Origin: Gammaproteobacteria bacterium
GTDB lineage: Bacteria > Pseudomonadota > Gammaproteobacteria > DRLM01
DNA length: 5,100 nucleotides
Assembly (NCBI GenBank): GCA_015490395.1
Contig: WFXX01000331.1
Location: 1 to 5,100, forward strand
Direction: 5' to 3'
Position numbers and translations under genes: made by a program. The notes beneath the pieces are model-generated. The model was given only the letters and a program-made list of their open reading frames with translations, was not told where the DNA came from and searched no databases. Every line of letters starts with the position of its first letter. The stretch's first letter is position 1. Positions 1 to 5,100 of the stretch are shown in pieces.

Positions 1-281
1 TCCCGGAGGGACCCTCGCCTCACCCCGCATCGCCGAGACGGATCAGGAGCACGCAGGCCCGAGGCGCGGCCTCGGAGGCCGTCGCGCACCCTGCAGAGCG
101 CGGGCCTGCGGCGCATGGGCCGGCCGCGCGTGGCGGCCGCCCCGGGGCCGAAGACCCCGGGGGCGAATGGGATGCATCGGAGGCGGGCCGGGCGGAGCGA
201 GCCGGCGCGCTGGTCGGGCCCCGGGTGGGAGGCCTTGGCCGCCGCGCCTGGCCCCGCCGGCCCGTCCGAGAGACAGGGCTG
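1..281 (+). promoter_or_regulatory. Structured GC-rich leader upstream of rne
   Basis: I see no convincing gene in these 281 bases. Several perfect inverted repeats would fold in the rne transcript. A 10-bp stem joins 52-61 to 101-110. Inside it lies a small hairpin, 68-72 with 76-80. Next come a 7-bp hairpin (121-127 with 133-139, loop 128-132) and a strong stem (138-147 with 155-165, one bulged G, loop CCGAAGA at 148-154). An alternative hairpin, 59-65 with 69-75, competes with the long stem. In E. coli the long rne 5' untranslated region folds into hairpins that RNase E senses to control its own mRNA, so a similar role is plausible but inferred. No clear -10/-35 promoter is visible; the transcript may begin before the window. 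In DNA this GC-rich some hairpins arise by chance. Confidence 0.45.
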
Positions 282-2822
282 ATGAAACGGATGCTGATCA
301 ACGCCACCCAGCCGGAAGAGCTGCGGGTGGCTCTCGTCGACGGACAGTACCTCTTCGACCTGGACATCGAGATCCCCTCTCGGGAGCAGAAGAAGGCCAA
401 CATCTATAAGGGGCGCATCACGCGCATCGAGCCCAGCCTGGAGGCCGCCTTCGTGGACTACGGGGCGGAGCGCCACGGCTTCCTCCCCCTCAAGGACGTG
501 GCCTCCACCTACTTCCGCGTCCCTCCCAGCGAGATCAAGGGACGCGTCCACATCCAGGATGTGCTGCGCGAGGGCCAGGAGCTCATCGTGCAGGTGGACA
601 AGGAGGAGCGCGGCAGCAAGGGCGCGGCGCTGACCACCTTCGTCAGCCTGGCCGGGCGCTACCTGGTGCTGATGCCCAACAATCCCCGGGCGGGCGGCGT
701 CTCCCGACGCATCGAGGGGGCCGAGCGCAGCGAGCTGCGCCAGGCCATGGCCGCCCTGGAGGTGCCCGAGGGGATGGGGGTCATCGTGCGCACCGCCGGG
801 GTAGGGCGCACGGTGGAAGAGCTACAGTGGGACCTGGACTACCTGCTGCGGCTGTGGCGCTCCATCGAGGAGGCGGCCCGCTCCCGCAAGGCCCCCTTCC
901 TGATCTACCAGGAGAGCAACATCATCATCCGGGCCATTCGGGACTACCTGCGCCCGGACATCGGTGAGATCCTCATCGACGACCCCCAGGTCTACCGGCA
1001 GGCGGTGGACTTCGTCCGCCAGGTGATGCCGGACTACCTCAAGAAGGTCAAGCTCTACCAGGACGCCATCCCCCTCTTCAACCGCTTCCAGATCGAGAGC
1101 CAGATCGAGTCGGCCTTCCAGCACGAGGTGCGCCTGCCCTCGGGCGGGGCCATCGTCATCGACCACACCGAGGCCCTGGTCTCCATCGACATCAACTCCG
1201 GTCGGGCCACCAAGGGCGGCGACATCGAGGAGACGGCCCTCAACACCAACCTGGAGGCGGCGGAGGAGATCGCCCGCCAGCTGCGCATCCGCGACCTGGG
1301 CGGGCTCATCGTCATCGACTTCATCGACATGGGCCCCACCCGGCACCAGCGGGAGGTGGAGAACCGCCTGCGCGAGGCCCTCAAGGCCGACCGGGCTCGG
1401 GTGCAGGTGGGGCGCATCTCCCGCTTCGGGCTGCTGGAGATGTCCCGCCAGCGGCTACGCCCCTCCCTGCGCGAGTACAGCCAGGTGGTCTGCCCACGCT
1501 GCCAAGGGCGGGGCACGGTGCGCACCGTGGAGTCCCTGGCCCTATCCATCCTGCGCCTCCTGGAGGAGGAGGCCATGAAGGAGAACACGGGGCGGCTCAT
1601 CGCCCAGCTGCCGGTGGACGTGGCCACCTATCTGCTCAACGAGAAGCGGGCGGCGGTGGCCCAGATCGAGCAGCGTCACGGCGTCTCCCTGGTGCTGGTG
1701 CCCAATCCGCACCTGCACACGCCCCACTACCAGGTCAAGCGCCTGCGCAAGGACGAGGTGACCCAGGGCGAGGGGAGCGGCCTCAGCCACCTCTTGGTGG
1801 AGGAGCCGGAGCGGGAGGAGGCCCCTTGGCTGGAGCGCGAGCCCGTCCAGCGGGAGGAGCCGGCCGTGAAGTGGACCGCGCCGGCCCCCGCGCCCACCCC
1901 GGCGCCGGCATCCGGGGAGGACACTCCCCCCGATACCGCGACGGCCGCCGCCACTCAGGGTGACCAGCCGCAGCGCCCCGAGGGAGGCGAGGGGGGCTTC
2001 ATCCGCAAGCTCTGGAGCAGCCTCTTCGGCGCACCTGGGCGCGCCCCGGATGGCGAGGCCGGCGCCCCGGAGGAAGGGGTCCGGGAAGGCGGCGCCGGGG
2101 GCGAGAGGAGCTCGGCGGGAGAGGGCGCCACCGGCGACGGCACCGCCTCCGGCCGCTCCCGTCGCCGCCGCGGCAGCCGGCGACGCGGCCGGGCCCAGGG
2201 GGCCAGCCAGACCTCCGAGGCCACCCAGGCCCCGGAGCAGGCCACAGCGGCCGAAGGGGGGGCTGTCGGCCAGGCAACCGAGGGCACCGCTGCCCAAGGC
2301 GAGGAGGCCGCGGAGACGGGCGGCGGCTCCCCATCCTCGGGAGGCTCCACGAGCCGCCGGCGCCGGCGGCGCCGGCGGCGGGCCCGGGCCCGGAGCGCCG
2401 GCGAGGCCGTTGCCGTCGATGCTGAGGCACCACCGGCTGCGGCATCGAGCCAGGAGACAGCTGCAGCGGAGGGCCTCCCTGCCGCGGTCGCCACCGGGGG
2501 CGCCACGGAGCCATCTCCCGTATCCGAGCAAGGCACCGAGTCGCAGGCATCGGAACCTACGACGGCAGAGCGGCGCCGACGGCGCCGACGGCGGGCCCGC
2601 TCCCAGCGGCAGGAGGGGACCGAGGCGGCCCCGGCCGAAGGCGCGAGCGTAGAGGCACGCCCCGGGGACGGGGAGGCGCCCTCGGGAGACAGGCCCGAGG
2701 CCGCGGGCGAGGAGCGGCCTAGGGAACCGGAGCCCAGCGCAGACAGTCGGGAGGCCGCGTCCCGAGCGCTGGGGTCCGCCACGGCGCCCTCCCCGGCTCC
2801 CGAAGAGGGCCGCGGGCACTAA
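282..2822 (+). CDS. rne: Ribonuclease E (degradosome endoribonuclease)
   Basis: RNase E is the essential endonuclease that starts mRNA decay and matures rRNA and tRNA, usually at the inner membrane. The product has 846 residues (E. coli 1061). An S1 RNA-binding domain spans about 39-125, followed by the RNase H-like and 5'-sensor regions (VRTAGVG at 169-175) and the DNase I-like catalytic domain. The Mg-binding residues D303 and N305 (SIDINSG) and D346 (VIDFIDM) are present, as is the Zn-link CPRC with C404 and C407, which holds the tetramer. Conserved sequence runs to about residue 490. The rest is a disordered Ala/Glu/Gly/Pro/Arg tail with an amphipathic helix at 573-583 and arginine blocks at 625-637, 692-704 and 764-772. 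The ATG at 282 gives the family N-terminus MKRMLINATQ. A weak AGGG precedes it at 275-278, and the upstream in-frame start at 225 adds 19 unconserved residues. I cannot recognise enolase or PNPase binding sites. Confidence 0.97.
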   Translation: MKRMLINATQPEELRVALVDGQYLFDLDIEIPSREQKKANIYKGRITRIEPSLEAAFVDYGAERHGFLPLKDVASTYFRVPPSEIKGRVHIQDVLREGQELIVQVDKEERGSKGAALTTFVSLAGRYLVLMPNNPRAGGVSRRIEGAERSELRQAMAALEVPEGMGVIVRTAGVGRTVEELQWDLDYLLRLWRSIEEAARSRKAPFLIYQESNIIIRAIRDYLRPDIGEILIDDPQVYRQAVDFVRQVMPDYLKKVKLYQDAIPLFNRFQIESQIESAFQHEVRLPSGGAIVIDHTEALVSIDINSGRATKGGDIEETALNTNLEAAEEIARQLRIRDLGGLIVIDFIDMGPTRHQREVENRLREALKADRARVQVGRISRFGLLEMSRQRLRPSLREYSQVVCPRCQGRGTVRTVESLALSILRLLEEEAMKENTGRLIAQLPVDVATYLLNEKRAAVAQIEQRHGVSLVLVPNPHLHTPHYQVKRLRKDEVTQGEGSGLSHLLVEEPEREEAPWLEREPVQREEPAVKWTAPAPAPTPAPASGEDTPPDTATAAATQGDQPQRPEGGEGGFIRKLWSSLFGAPGRAPDGEAGAPEEGVREGGAGGERSSAGEGATGDGTASGRSRRRRGSRRRGRAQGASQTSEATQAPEQATAAEGGAVGQATEGTAAQGEEAAETGGGSPSSGGSTSRRRRRRRRRARARSAGEAVAVDAEAPPAAASSQETAAAEGLPAAVATGGATEPSPVSEQGTESQASEPTTAERRRRRRRRARSQRQEGTEAAPAEGASVEARPGDGEAPSGDRPEAAGEERPREPEPSADSREAASRALGSATAPSPAPEEGRGH
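1998..2030 (+). other. RNase E predicted membrane-targeting helix (segment A-like)
   Basis: Codons 573-583 of rne encode FIRKLWSSLFG. It is a short island of bulky hydrophobic and basic residues in an otherwise disordered Gly/Ala/Glu/Pro tail. Drawn as a helix, F573, L577, W578, L581 and F582 lie mostly on one face, with R575 and K576 beside them. This matches in kind and position the E. coli segment A (around residues 565-585), which anchors RNase E to the inner membrane. The assignment rests on composition and position. Confidence 0.7.
2154..2192 (+). other. RNase E arginine-rich block 1
   Basis: Codons 625-637 of rne encode RSRRRRGSRRRGR, the first of three arginine-rich blocks in the C-terminal tail. 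Such blocks in RNase E homologues bind RNA and sometimes partner helicases. Unlike the later two, this block is interrupted by Gly and Ser and does not show a regular 9-base unit. Confidence 0.75.
2355..2393 (+). repeat. RNase E arginine block 2, built of 9-base units
   Basis: Codons 692-700 are nine consecutive arginines, followed by ARAR. The DNA is three near-identical 9-mers (CGCCGGCGC, CGGCGGCGC, CGGCGGCGG at 2355-2363, 2364-2372 and 2373-2381), then GCCCGG twice. The tract looks grown by slippage of a three-codon unit. The product is a likely RNA-binding patch. Confidence 0.75.
2571..2597 (+). repeat. RNase E arginine block 3, built of 9-base units
   Basis: Codons 764-771 are eight arginines, followed by ARS. 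Two exact copies of CGGCGCCGA (2571-2579 and 2580-2588) are followed by the diverged CGGCGGGCC (2589-2597). The protein pattern of poly-Arg, then ARAR or ARSQR, repeats block 2 about 72 codons later. This suggests either an ancient internal duplication or parallel expansion. Confidence 0.75.
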
Positions 2823-2836
2823 AACGGGCACTAAGA
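2813..2836 (+). repeat. 12-bp tandem duplication over the rne stop codon
   Basis: CGGGCACTAAAA (2813-2824) is followed directly by CGGGCACTAAGA (2825-2836), with one mismatch. The unit is a multiple of three and contains the rne TAA (2820-2822). The copy therefore places a second in-frame TAA at 2832-2834, and readthrough would add only Asn-Gly-His. The repeat is exact in the sequence; the back-up-stop meaning is inferred. Confidence 0.85.
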
Positions 2837-2842
2837 AAATGA

Positions 2843-2859
2843 GGGGGGCCACGCCCCCC
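2843..2859 (-). terminator. Hairpin terminator, best for the minus-strand phosphatase gene
   Basis: The 7-bp stem GGGGGGC (2843-2849) pairs with GCCCCCC (2853-2859) around a 3-base loop. It lies between the convergent rne and phosphatase genes, six bases beyond the phosphatase stop. Read on the minus strand it is followed by TCATTTTCTT, a fair U-rich run, so it looks like an intrinsic terminator for that gene. On the plus strand it is preceded by A-rich sequence but has no U-run after it, so termination of rne here would be weaker or need Rho. Confidence 0.7.
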
Positions 2860-2865
2860 GATCGC

Positions 2866-3360
2866 TCACCCGGCCAGGCGCAGCTCGCTGCGCAGGCGGC
2901 GCACCAAGGCCTCGGCGGCAGCCTCCACGAGGTCCATCACCAGATCGAAGCCCTGGAGGCCCCCGTAGTAGGGATCGGGCACCTCCTCCCGGCCCAGCTC
3001 CGGGCAGAAGCTCAGCAGCAACCGGACCTTGTGCCGATGCTCGGCCGGAGCGCGCTCCTCCAGGTAGGCCAGATTCTCCCGGTCCAGGGCCAGGATGTAG
3101 TCGAAGCGCTCGAAGTCCTCGTCCCGGAAGCGCCGGGCCCGATGCGCGCTCAGGTCCATGCCCCGCCGGGCCGCCACGGCCGCCGCCCGGGGATCAGCCC
3201 CCCGCCCCTCGTGGTAGGCGTGGGTACCGGCGGTGTCCAGCTCCACGTAGGGCAGCAGCCCGGTCTGCTCCAGCAGGCGCTCCAGGGCCCCGCGGGCCAG
3301 GGGCGAGCGGCATACGTTGCCCATGCACACGAAGAGGATCCGGATCTTGGCGGCTGGCAC
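2866..3360 (-). CDS. Low-molecular-weight protein tyrosine phosphatase
   Basis: This 164-residue cytoplasmic phosphatase removes phosphate from protein tyrosines; the physiological partner cannot be told from sequence. The C(X)5R P-loop is near the N-terminus (C12-MGNVC-R18, then SP), with C12 as nucleophile and R18 binding phosphate. The general-acid motif DPYYGG begins at D129. The length is normal for the family (about 150-165). The start is GTG at 3360, because GGAGGAG (3372-3366, minus strand) sits five bases upstream. The open frame extends upstream to 3435, but that would overlap the divergent gene and its promoter. Homologues pair with tyrosine kinases in capsule or exopolysaccharide control, or act as stand-alone enzymes. 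No kinase or capsule gene is visible, so a Wzb/Etp name is not justified. The Pseudomonas homologue beside kdsB is called ptpA. Confidence 0.93.
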   Translation of the reverse strand: MPAAKIRILFVCMGNVCRSPLARGALERLLEQTGLLPYVELDTAGTHAYHEGRGADPRAAAVAARRGMDLSAHRARRFRDEDFERFDYILALDRENLAYLEERAPAEHRHKVRLLLSFCPELGREEVPDPYYGGLQGFDLVMDLVEAAAEALVRRLRSELRLAG

Positions 3361-3378
3361 GGCGTCTCCTCCGGCGTT

Positions 3379-3403
3379 CCGGGCGCCCGGGATCCGCCCG
3401 GGC
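3379..3403. repeat. Overlapping palindromes in the divergent spacer
   Basis: CCGGGCGCCCGG (3379-3390) is a perfect 12-bp palindrome. Overlapping it, GCCCGGG (3385-3391) pairs with CCCGGGC (3397-3403) around ATCCG. The element sits between two divergent genes, upstream of the TATACT box of one and within the likely 5' leader or promoter of the other. It could be an operator or an RNA hairpin. Chance in GC-rich DNA is a real alternative. Confidence 0.4.
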
Positions 3404-3413
3404 AGCGTCCCTG

Positions 3414-3419
3414 TATACT
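3414..3419 (+). promoter_or_regulatory. Candidate -10 box (TATACT) for the small plus-strand gene
   Basis: TATACT matches five of six bases of the sigma-70 -10 consensus, is preceded by TG, and stands out in very GC-rich surroundings. No TTGACA-like -35 lies 16-18 bases upstream. Transcription would begin about 3426-3427, at the ATG of the next gene, implying a leaderless mRNA. The core GTATAC is palindromic, so a minus-strand promoter for the phosphatase gene (TATACA read on that strand) is also possible. Confidence 0.5.
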
Positions 3420-3426
3420 CTAGCCC

Positions 3427-3768
3427 ATGCCCCAACCCACCGCGGTGACCGTCGAGCAGCTCCGCGCCCTCATCGGCGAGCGGGTGCGCTACCTAGGGCG
3501 CGCCTGGGAGATCGTGGAGGTACTGGAGGACGGCCCCGCCCTGGTGCTGCAGGACGTCTCCCACAAGGTCATCCAGCCCGACCAGCACGGGGAGGCCCAC
3601 CGTCGGGTCCCCACCACCGTCACCATCCCCATCTTCGCCCCCGATGGGGCCTCCCTGAACCCGGTGTTCCAGAGCCTGGACCTGGTGCTGCCCGAGGAGC
3701 GGCCTGAGGGACAGCCGGCCGAGGCCGGCACCCCCGGCCGTCCTGGGGACCCCCGGCCCGAGCCGTGA
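3427..3768 (+). CDS. Small protein of unknown function
   Basis: I do not recognise this 113-residue protein. There is no signal peptide, membrane segment or cysteine, so it is probably cytoplasmic. Residues 8-18 look helical. Residues 19-90 alternate hydrophobic and polar residues (VRYLG, WEIVEVLEDG, ALVLQDV, VTIPIF), suggesting a small beta-barrel, perhaps SH3-like. The tail after about 91 is rich in Pro, Glu and Gly and likely disordered. The normal amino-acid pattern and the collapse of similarity to any antisense product suggest a real gene. The start is ATG at 3427, one turn after a TATACT box and with no ribosome-binding site, so it may be leaderless. GTG at 3445 is an alternative, also without such a site. 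It is divergent from the phosphatase and convergent with kdsB, 16 bp from the kdsB stop, and breaks an otherwise same-strand envelope cluster. Confidence 0.7.
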   Translation: MPQPTAVTVEQLRALIGERVRYLGRAWEIVEVLEDGPALVLQDVSHKVIQPDQHGEAHRRVPTTVTIPIFAPDGASLNPVFQSLDLVLPEERPEGQPAEAGTPGRPGDPRPEP

Positions 3769-3787
3769 GCCGGCGGCCCCAGGCTCA
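3766..3787. terminator. Inverted repeat spanning two convergent stop codons
   Basis: TGAGCC (3766-3771) pairs exactly with GGCTCA (3782-3787) around a 10-base spacer. The outer three bases of each arm are the TGA stops of the small plus-strand gene and of kdsB. It would form the same hairpin in both transcripts. Neither side has a U-run, so it is at best a weak or Rho-assisted terminator or a 3'-end stabiliser. A second GC hairpin lies just inside the small gene (3714-3719 with 3724-3729). Confidence 0.4.
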
Positions 3788-4570
3788 GCCAGCCTCTCGT
3801 CCCTCCTCCCGCAGCAAGCGCTCGGCCCGGGCCAGATCTTCCTCGGTATCCACCCCGGGCGGGGCCGGCCGCAGGGCCAGGGCCACGTGGATGCGCTCCC
3901 CGTGCCAGAGGACCCGGAGCTGCTCCAGGGACTCCAGGCGCTCCGGAGGGCAGGGGGGCCAGGCGACGTAGCGCTGCAGGAATCCGGCCCGGTAGGCGTA
4001 GAGACCGATGTGCCGGTGGTGCACCGAGCCCGGGGGCAGACGGGCCTCGGTGGTCCCGAAGGCCTCCCGGTCCCAGGGGATGGGGGCGCGGCTGAAGTAG
4101 AGGGCGTAGCCTGCGGCATCGCGCACCACCTTCACCACGTGGGGATCGAAGAGCTCGGCCGCCGTGGCGATGGGGGTGCACAGGGTGGCCACCGGGGCCT
4201 GGGGATGGGCGGCCAGGTCGGCGGCCGCCTGGGCCAGGAGCTCGGGGGGCATGAGGGGCTCGTCTCCCTGGAGGTTGACCACCAGGGTCCCCTCCGGCCA
4301 GCCGAGGAGCCGCACCGCCTCGGCCAGGCGCTCGGTGCCGCTGGCATGCCCCGGGTCCGTGAGGCAGACGCGGGCCCCCAGGCCCTCGGCCACCCGCGCC
4401 ACCTCGGGGTGGTCGGTGGCCACCACCACCTCCTCCGCCCCGCTGGCCAGGGCCCGCTCGTGGACGTGGGCCAGCAAGGGGCGGCCCGCCAGCTCCCGCA
4501 GGGGCTTGCCGGGCAGGCGGGCGGCCCCGTAGCGGGCCGGGATCACCACCCGGAAGGCCACCTCGGCCAC
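3785..4570 (-). CDS. kdsB: 3-deoxy-manno-octulosonate cytidylyltransferase (CMP-Kdo synthetase)
   Basis: KdsB joins Kdo to CMP using CTP, giving the unstable CMP-Kdo that Kdo transferases add to the lipid A precursor; it is a soluble cytoplasmic enzyme. The protein has 261 residues (E. coli 248). The nucleotide-binding start IPARYGAARLPGKPL spans 10-24. ATDH follows at 52-55, GTERLAE at 79-85, the metal-binding NLQGDEP at 100-106 (D104) and GVDTEEDL at 239-246 (D241). This set is typical of KdsB and separates it from related sugar nucleotidyltransferases. The start is GTG at 4570, preceded by GGGGGA seven bases upstream; a GTG three codons inside lacks such a site. It lies 41 bp downstream of ycaR in the same direction. 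The small gene on the other strand ends 16 bp past its stop. Confidence 0.96.
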   Translation of the reverse strand: MAEVAFRVVIPARYGAARLPGKPLRELAGRPLLAHVHERALASGAEEVVVATDHPEVARVAEGLGARVCLTDPGHASGTERLAEAVRLLGWPEGTLVVNLQGDEPLMPPELLAQAAADLAAHPQAPVATLCTPIATAAELFDPHVVKVVRDAAGYALYFSRAPIPWDREAFGTTEARLPPGSVHHRHIGLYAYRAGFLQRYVAWPPCPPERLESLEQLRVLWHGERIHVALALRPAPPGVDTEEDLARAERLLREEGREAG

Positions 4571-4611
4571 GGCACCGTCCCCCAGGGGCTCCCCGCTCCC
4601 GTCTCCTCCGC

Positions 4612-4791
4612 TCAGATCTCCTCCTCCAGGGGCACCTCCCGAGCCTCCTCCTCCAGCATCACCGGGATGCCATCGCGGATGGGATAGGCCAGGCGGTCGG
4701 CCTTGCAGACCAGCTCCTGCTCCTCCTTGCGGTAGACCAGGGGCCCCTTGCAGACGGGGCAGACCAGGATATCCAGCAGCTTGGTGTCCAT
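4612..4791 (-). CDS. ycaR: Trm112-like zinc-ribbon protein YcaR (UPF0434)
   Basis: This 59-residue protein closely follows E. coli YcaR (60 residues): MDTKLLDILVCPVCKGPL, then ELVCKADRLAYPIRDGIPV. Cysteines C11, C14 and C29 fit a small zinc-ribbon-like Trm112 fold with one usual ligand missing. Trm112 proteins in other organisms activate methyltransferases, but the job of YcaR is not established. The C-terminus is strongly acidic (LEEEA, PLEEEI). The start is ATG at 4791, with GGAGAGG (4803-4797, minus strand) five bases upstream. The open frame continues upstream through lpxK, but that part is a shadow. It sits between lpxK (34 bp) and kdsB (41 bp), the widespread proteobacterial order, so a link to lipid A-Kdo synthesis is likely by context only. 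Confidence 0.93.
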   Translation of the reverse strand: MDTKLLDILVCPVCKGPLVYRKEEQELVCKADRLAYPIRDGIPVMLEEEAREVPLEEEI

Positions 4792-4825
4792 GGCTCCCTC
4801 TCCGGATGCATGCCCTGCCGGGATC

Positions 4826-5100
4826 TTAACCGGATTCGCCTGGCGCGGGTGGCTCCGGAGGCAGGCCCAGGCGACGGCATACCGCCTCCACCAGGGGCCG
4901 GGGCAGGCGGGCGGTGACGGGAACGAACCACCAGGGCCGCCTCCGCGCCTCGGGCAGTCGGGCACACTTGACTGCATCCTTCTCGGTCATGAGCACCGGG
5001 AGGCCGTCGCCGAAGTCCAGCTCCCCGGAACGGAAGCGGTGGTGATCGGGAAAGGGGTGCTCCAGCACCTCCAGGCCGGCCGCGTGCAGGTGGGCGAAGA
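4826..5100 (-). CDS. lpxK: Tetraacyldisaccharide 4'-kinase, C-terminal part
   Basis: LpxK is the inner-membrane kinase that uses ATP to phosphorylate the 4' position of the tetraacyldisaccharide, making lipid IVA. Only the last 90 residues are in the window; the gene enters from the right edge, and the P-loop half lies outside. The visible part carries the family's C-terminal signature: FAHLHAAGLEVLEHPFPDHH, then PVLMTEKDAVKC, then WWFVPVTARL. The DHH and TEKDAVK motifs are strongly characteristic. The stop is TAA at 4828-4826, 34 bp before ycaR. An internal GTG at 5068 is not the start, because conserved sequence continues beyond it to the edge. It probably shares a transcript with ycaR and kdsB. 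Confidence 0.95.
   Translation of the reverse strand, partial: FAHLHAAGLEVLEHPFPDHHRFRSGELDFGDGLPVLMTEKDAVKCARLPEARRRPWWFVPVTARLPRPLVEAVCRRLGLPPEPPAPGESG

Noticed and set aside
1..30. Possible start of a divergent minus-strand gene such as rluC (ATG at 30-28)
   Set aside because: rluC often lies divergent from rne, but the ten visible residues show no RluC resemblance and no ribosome-binding site precedes them. Nothing can be supported.
225..281. Upstream start of rne adding 19 residues
   Set aside because: The added residues (Arg/Gly/Pro-rich) are not part of the RNase E family, whose N-terminus begins exactly at the ATG at 282.
1955..2782. Other open frames overlapping the rne tail on both strands
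   Set aside because: They are frame shadows of the same repeat-rich sequence, dominated by Arg, Pro, Ala and Ser with no recognisable domain.
1542..2852. Long minus-strand open frame (436 codons) antisense to the rne tail
   Set aside because: It mirrors a GC-rich, low-complexity coding region where stops are rare. Its translation is a low-complexity Gly/Ala/Pro/Arg/Leu string with no recognisable motif, while the plus frame is clearly RNase E.
3361..3435. N-terminal extension of the phosphatase to 3435
   Set aside because: It would overlap the small gene and its promoter and add 25 unconserved residues. The GTG at 3360 has an excellent ribosome-binding site and gives the normal family N-terminus.
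3887..4687. Plus-strand open frame opposite kdsB and ycaR
   Set aside because: The minus strand encodes KdsB and YcaR with intact family motifs; the opposite frame is Gly/His/Gln-rich shadow sequence crossing two genes.
1..5100. Mobile elements, CRISPR arrays, tRNA/rRNA genes or a defence island
   Set aside because: There are no spaced direct repeats, transposase-like products, terminal inverted repeats or RNA-gene motifs. The genes present are conserved housekeeping ones.

Overview
The window is a GC-rich stretch of chromosome from a Gram-negative bacterium, most likely a gammaproteobacterium. RNase E closely matches the Escherichia coli enzyme and keeps the same residue numbers at its active site. 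The lipid A/Kdo genes confirm a lipopolysaccharide outer membrane. The strong G/C bias and long antisense open frames suggest a high-GC lineage such as Chromatiales/Ectothiorhodospiraceae or relatives; that placement is an inference from style and gene order, not proven.

Layout: bases 1-281 are a gene-free, hairpin-rich leader in front of rne. rne (282-2822, +) encodes an 846-residue RNase E with a complete catalytic half and a low-complexity C-terminal half carrying a predicted membrane-binding helix and three arginine-rich blocks. Its stop codon lies in a 12-bp tandem duplication. A GC hairpin (2843-2859) separates it from a convergent low-molecular-weight protein tyrosine phosphatase gene (2866-3360, -). 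A 66-bp divergent spacer with a GC-rich palindrome and a TATACT box leads to an unrecognised 113-residue gene (3427-3768, +). That gene converges on kdsB (3785-4570, -), and an inverted repeat spans both stop codons. Upstream of kdsB on the minus strand are ycaR (4612-4791) and the 3' end of lpxK (4826 to beyond 5100).

lpxK, ycaR and kdsB are closely spaced, on one strand, and probably one operon serving lipid A-Kdo assembly: LpxK phosphorylates the lipid A disaccharide and KdsB activates Kdo for transfer to it. The phosphatase continues this strand order but is cut off from kdsB by the opposite-strand small gene. As I recall it, the Pseudomonas order is lpxK-ycaR-kdsB-phosphatase-murB with rne convergent. 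Here murB is absent and the small gene is present.

This is mainly conserved housekeeping DNA. I see no mobile element, CRISPR array, tRNA, rRNA or defence system. The points worth attention are the structured rne leader, the repeat-built arginine blocks of RNase E, the duplicated stop of rne, and the small, possibly leaderless gene inserted in the cell-envelope cluster.
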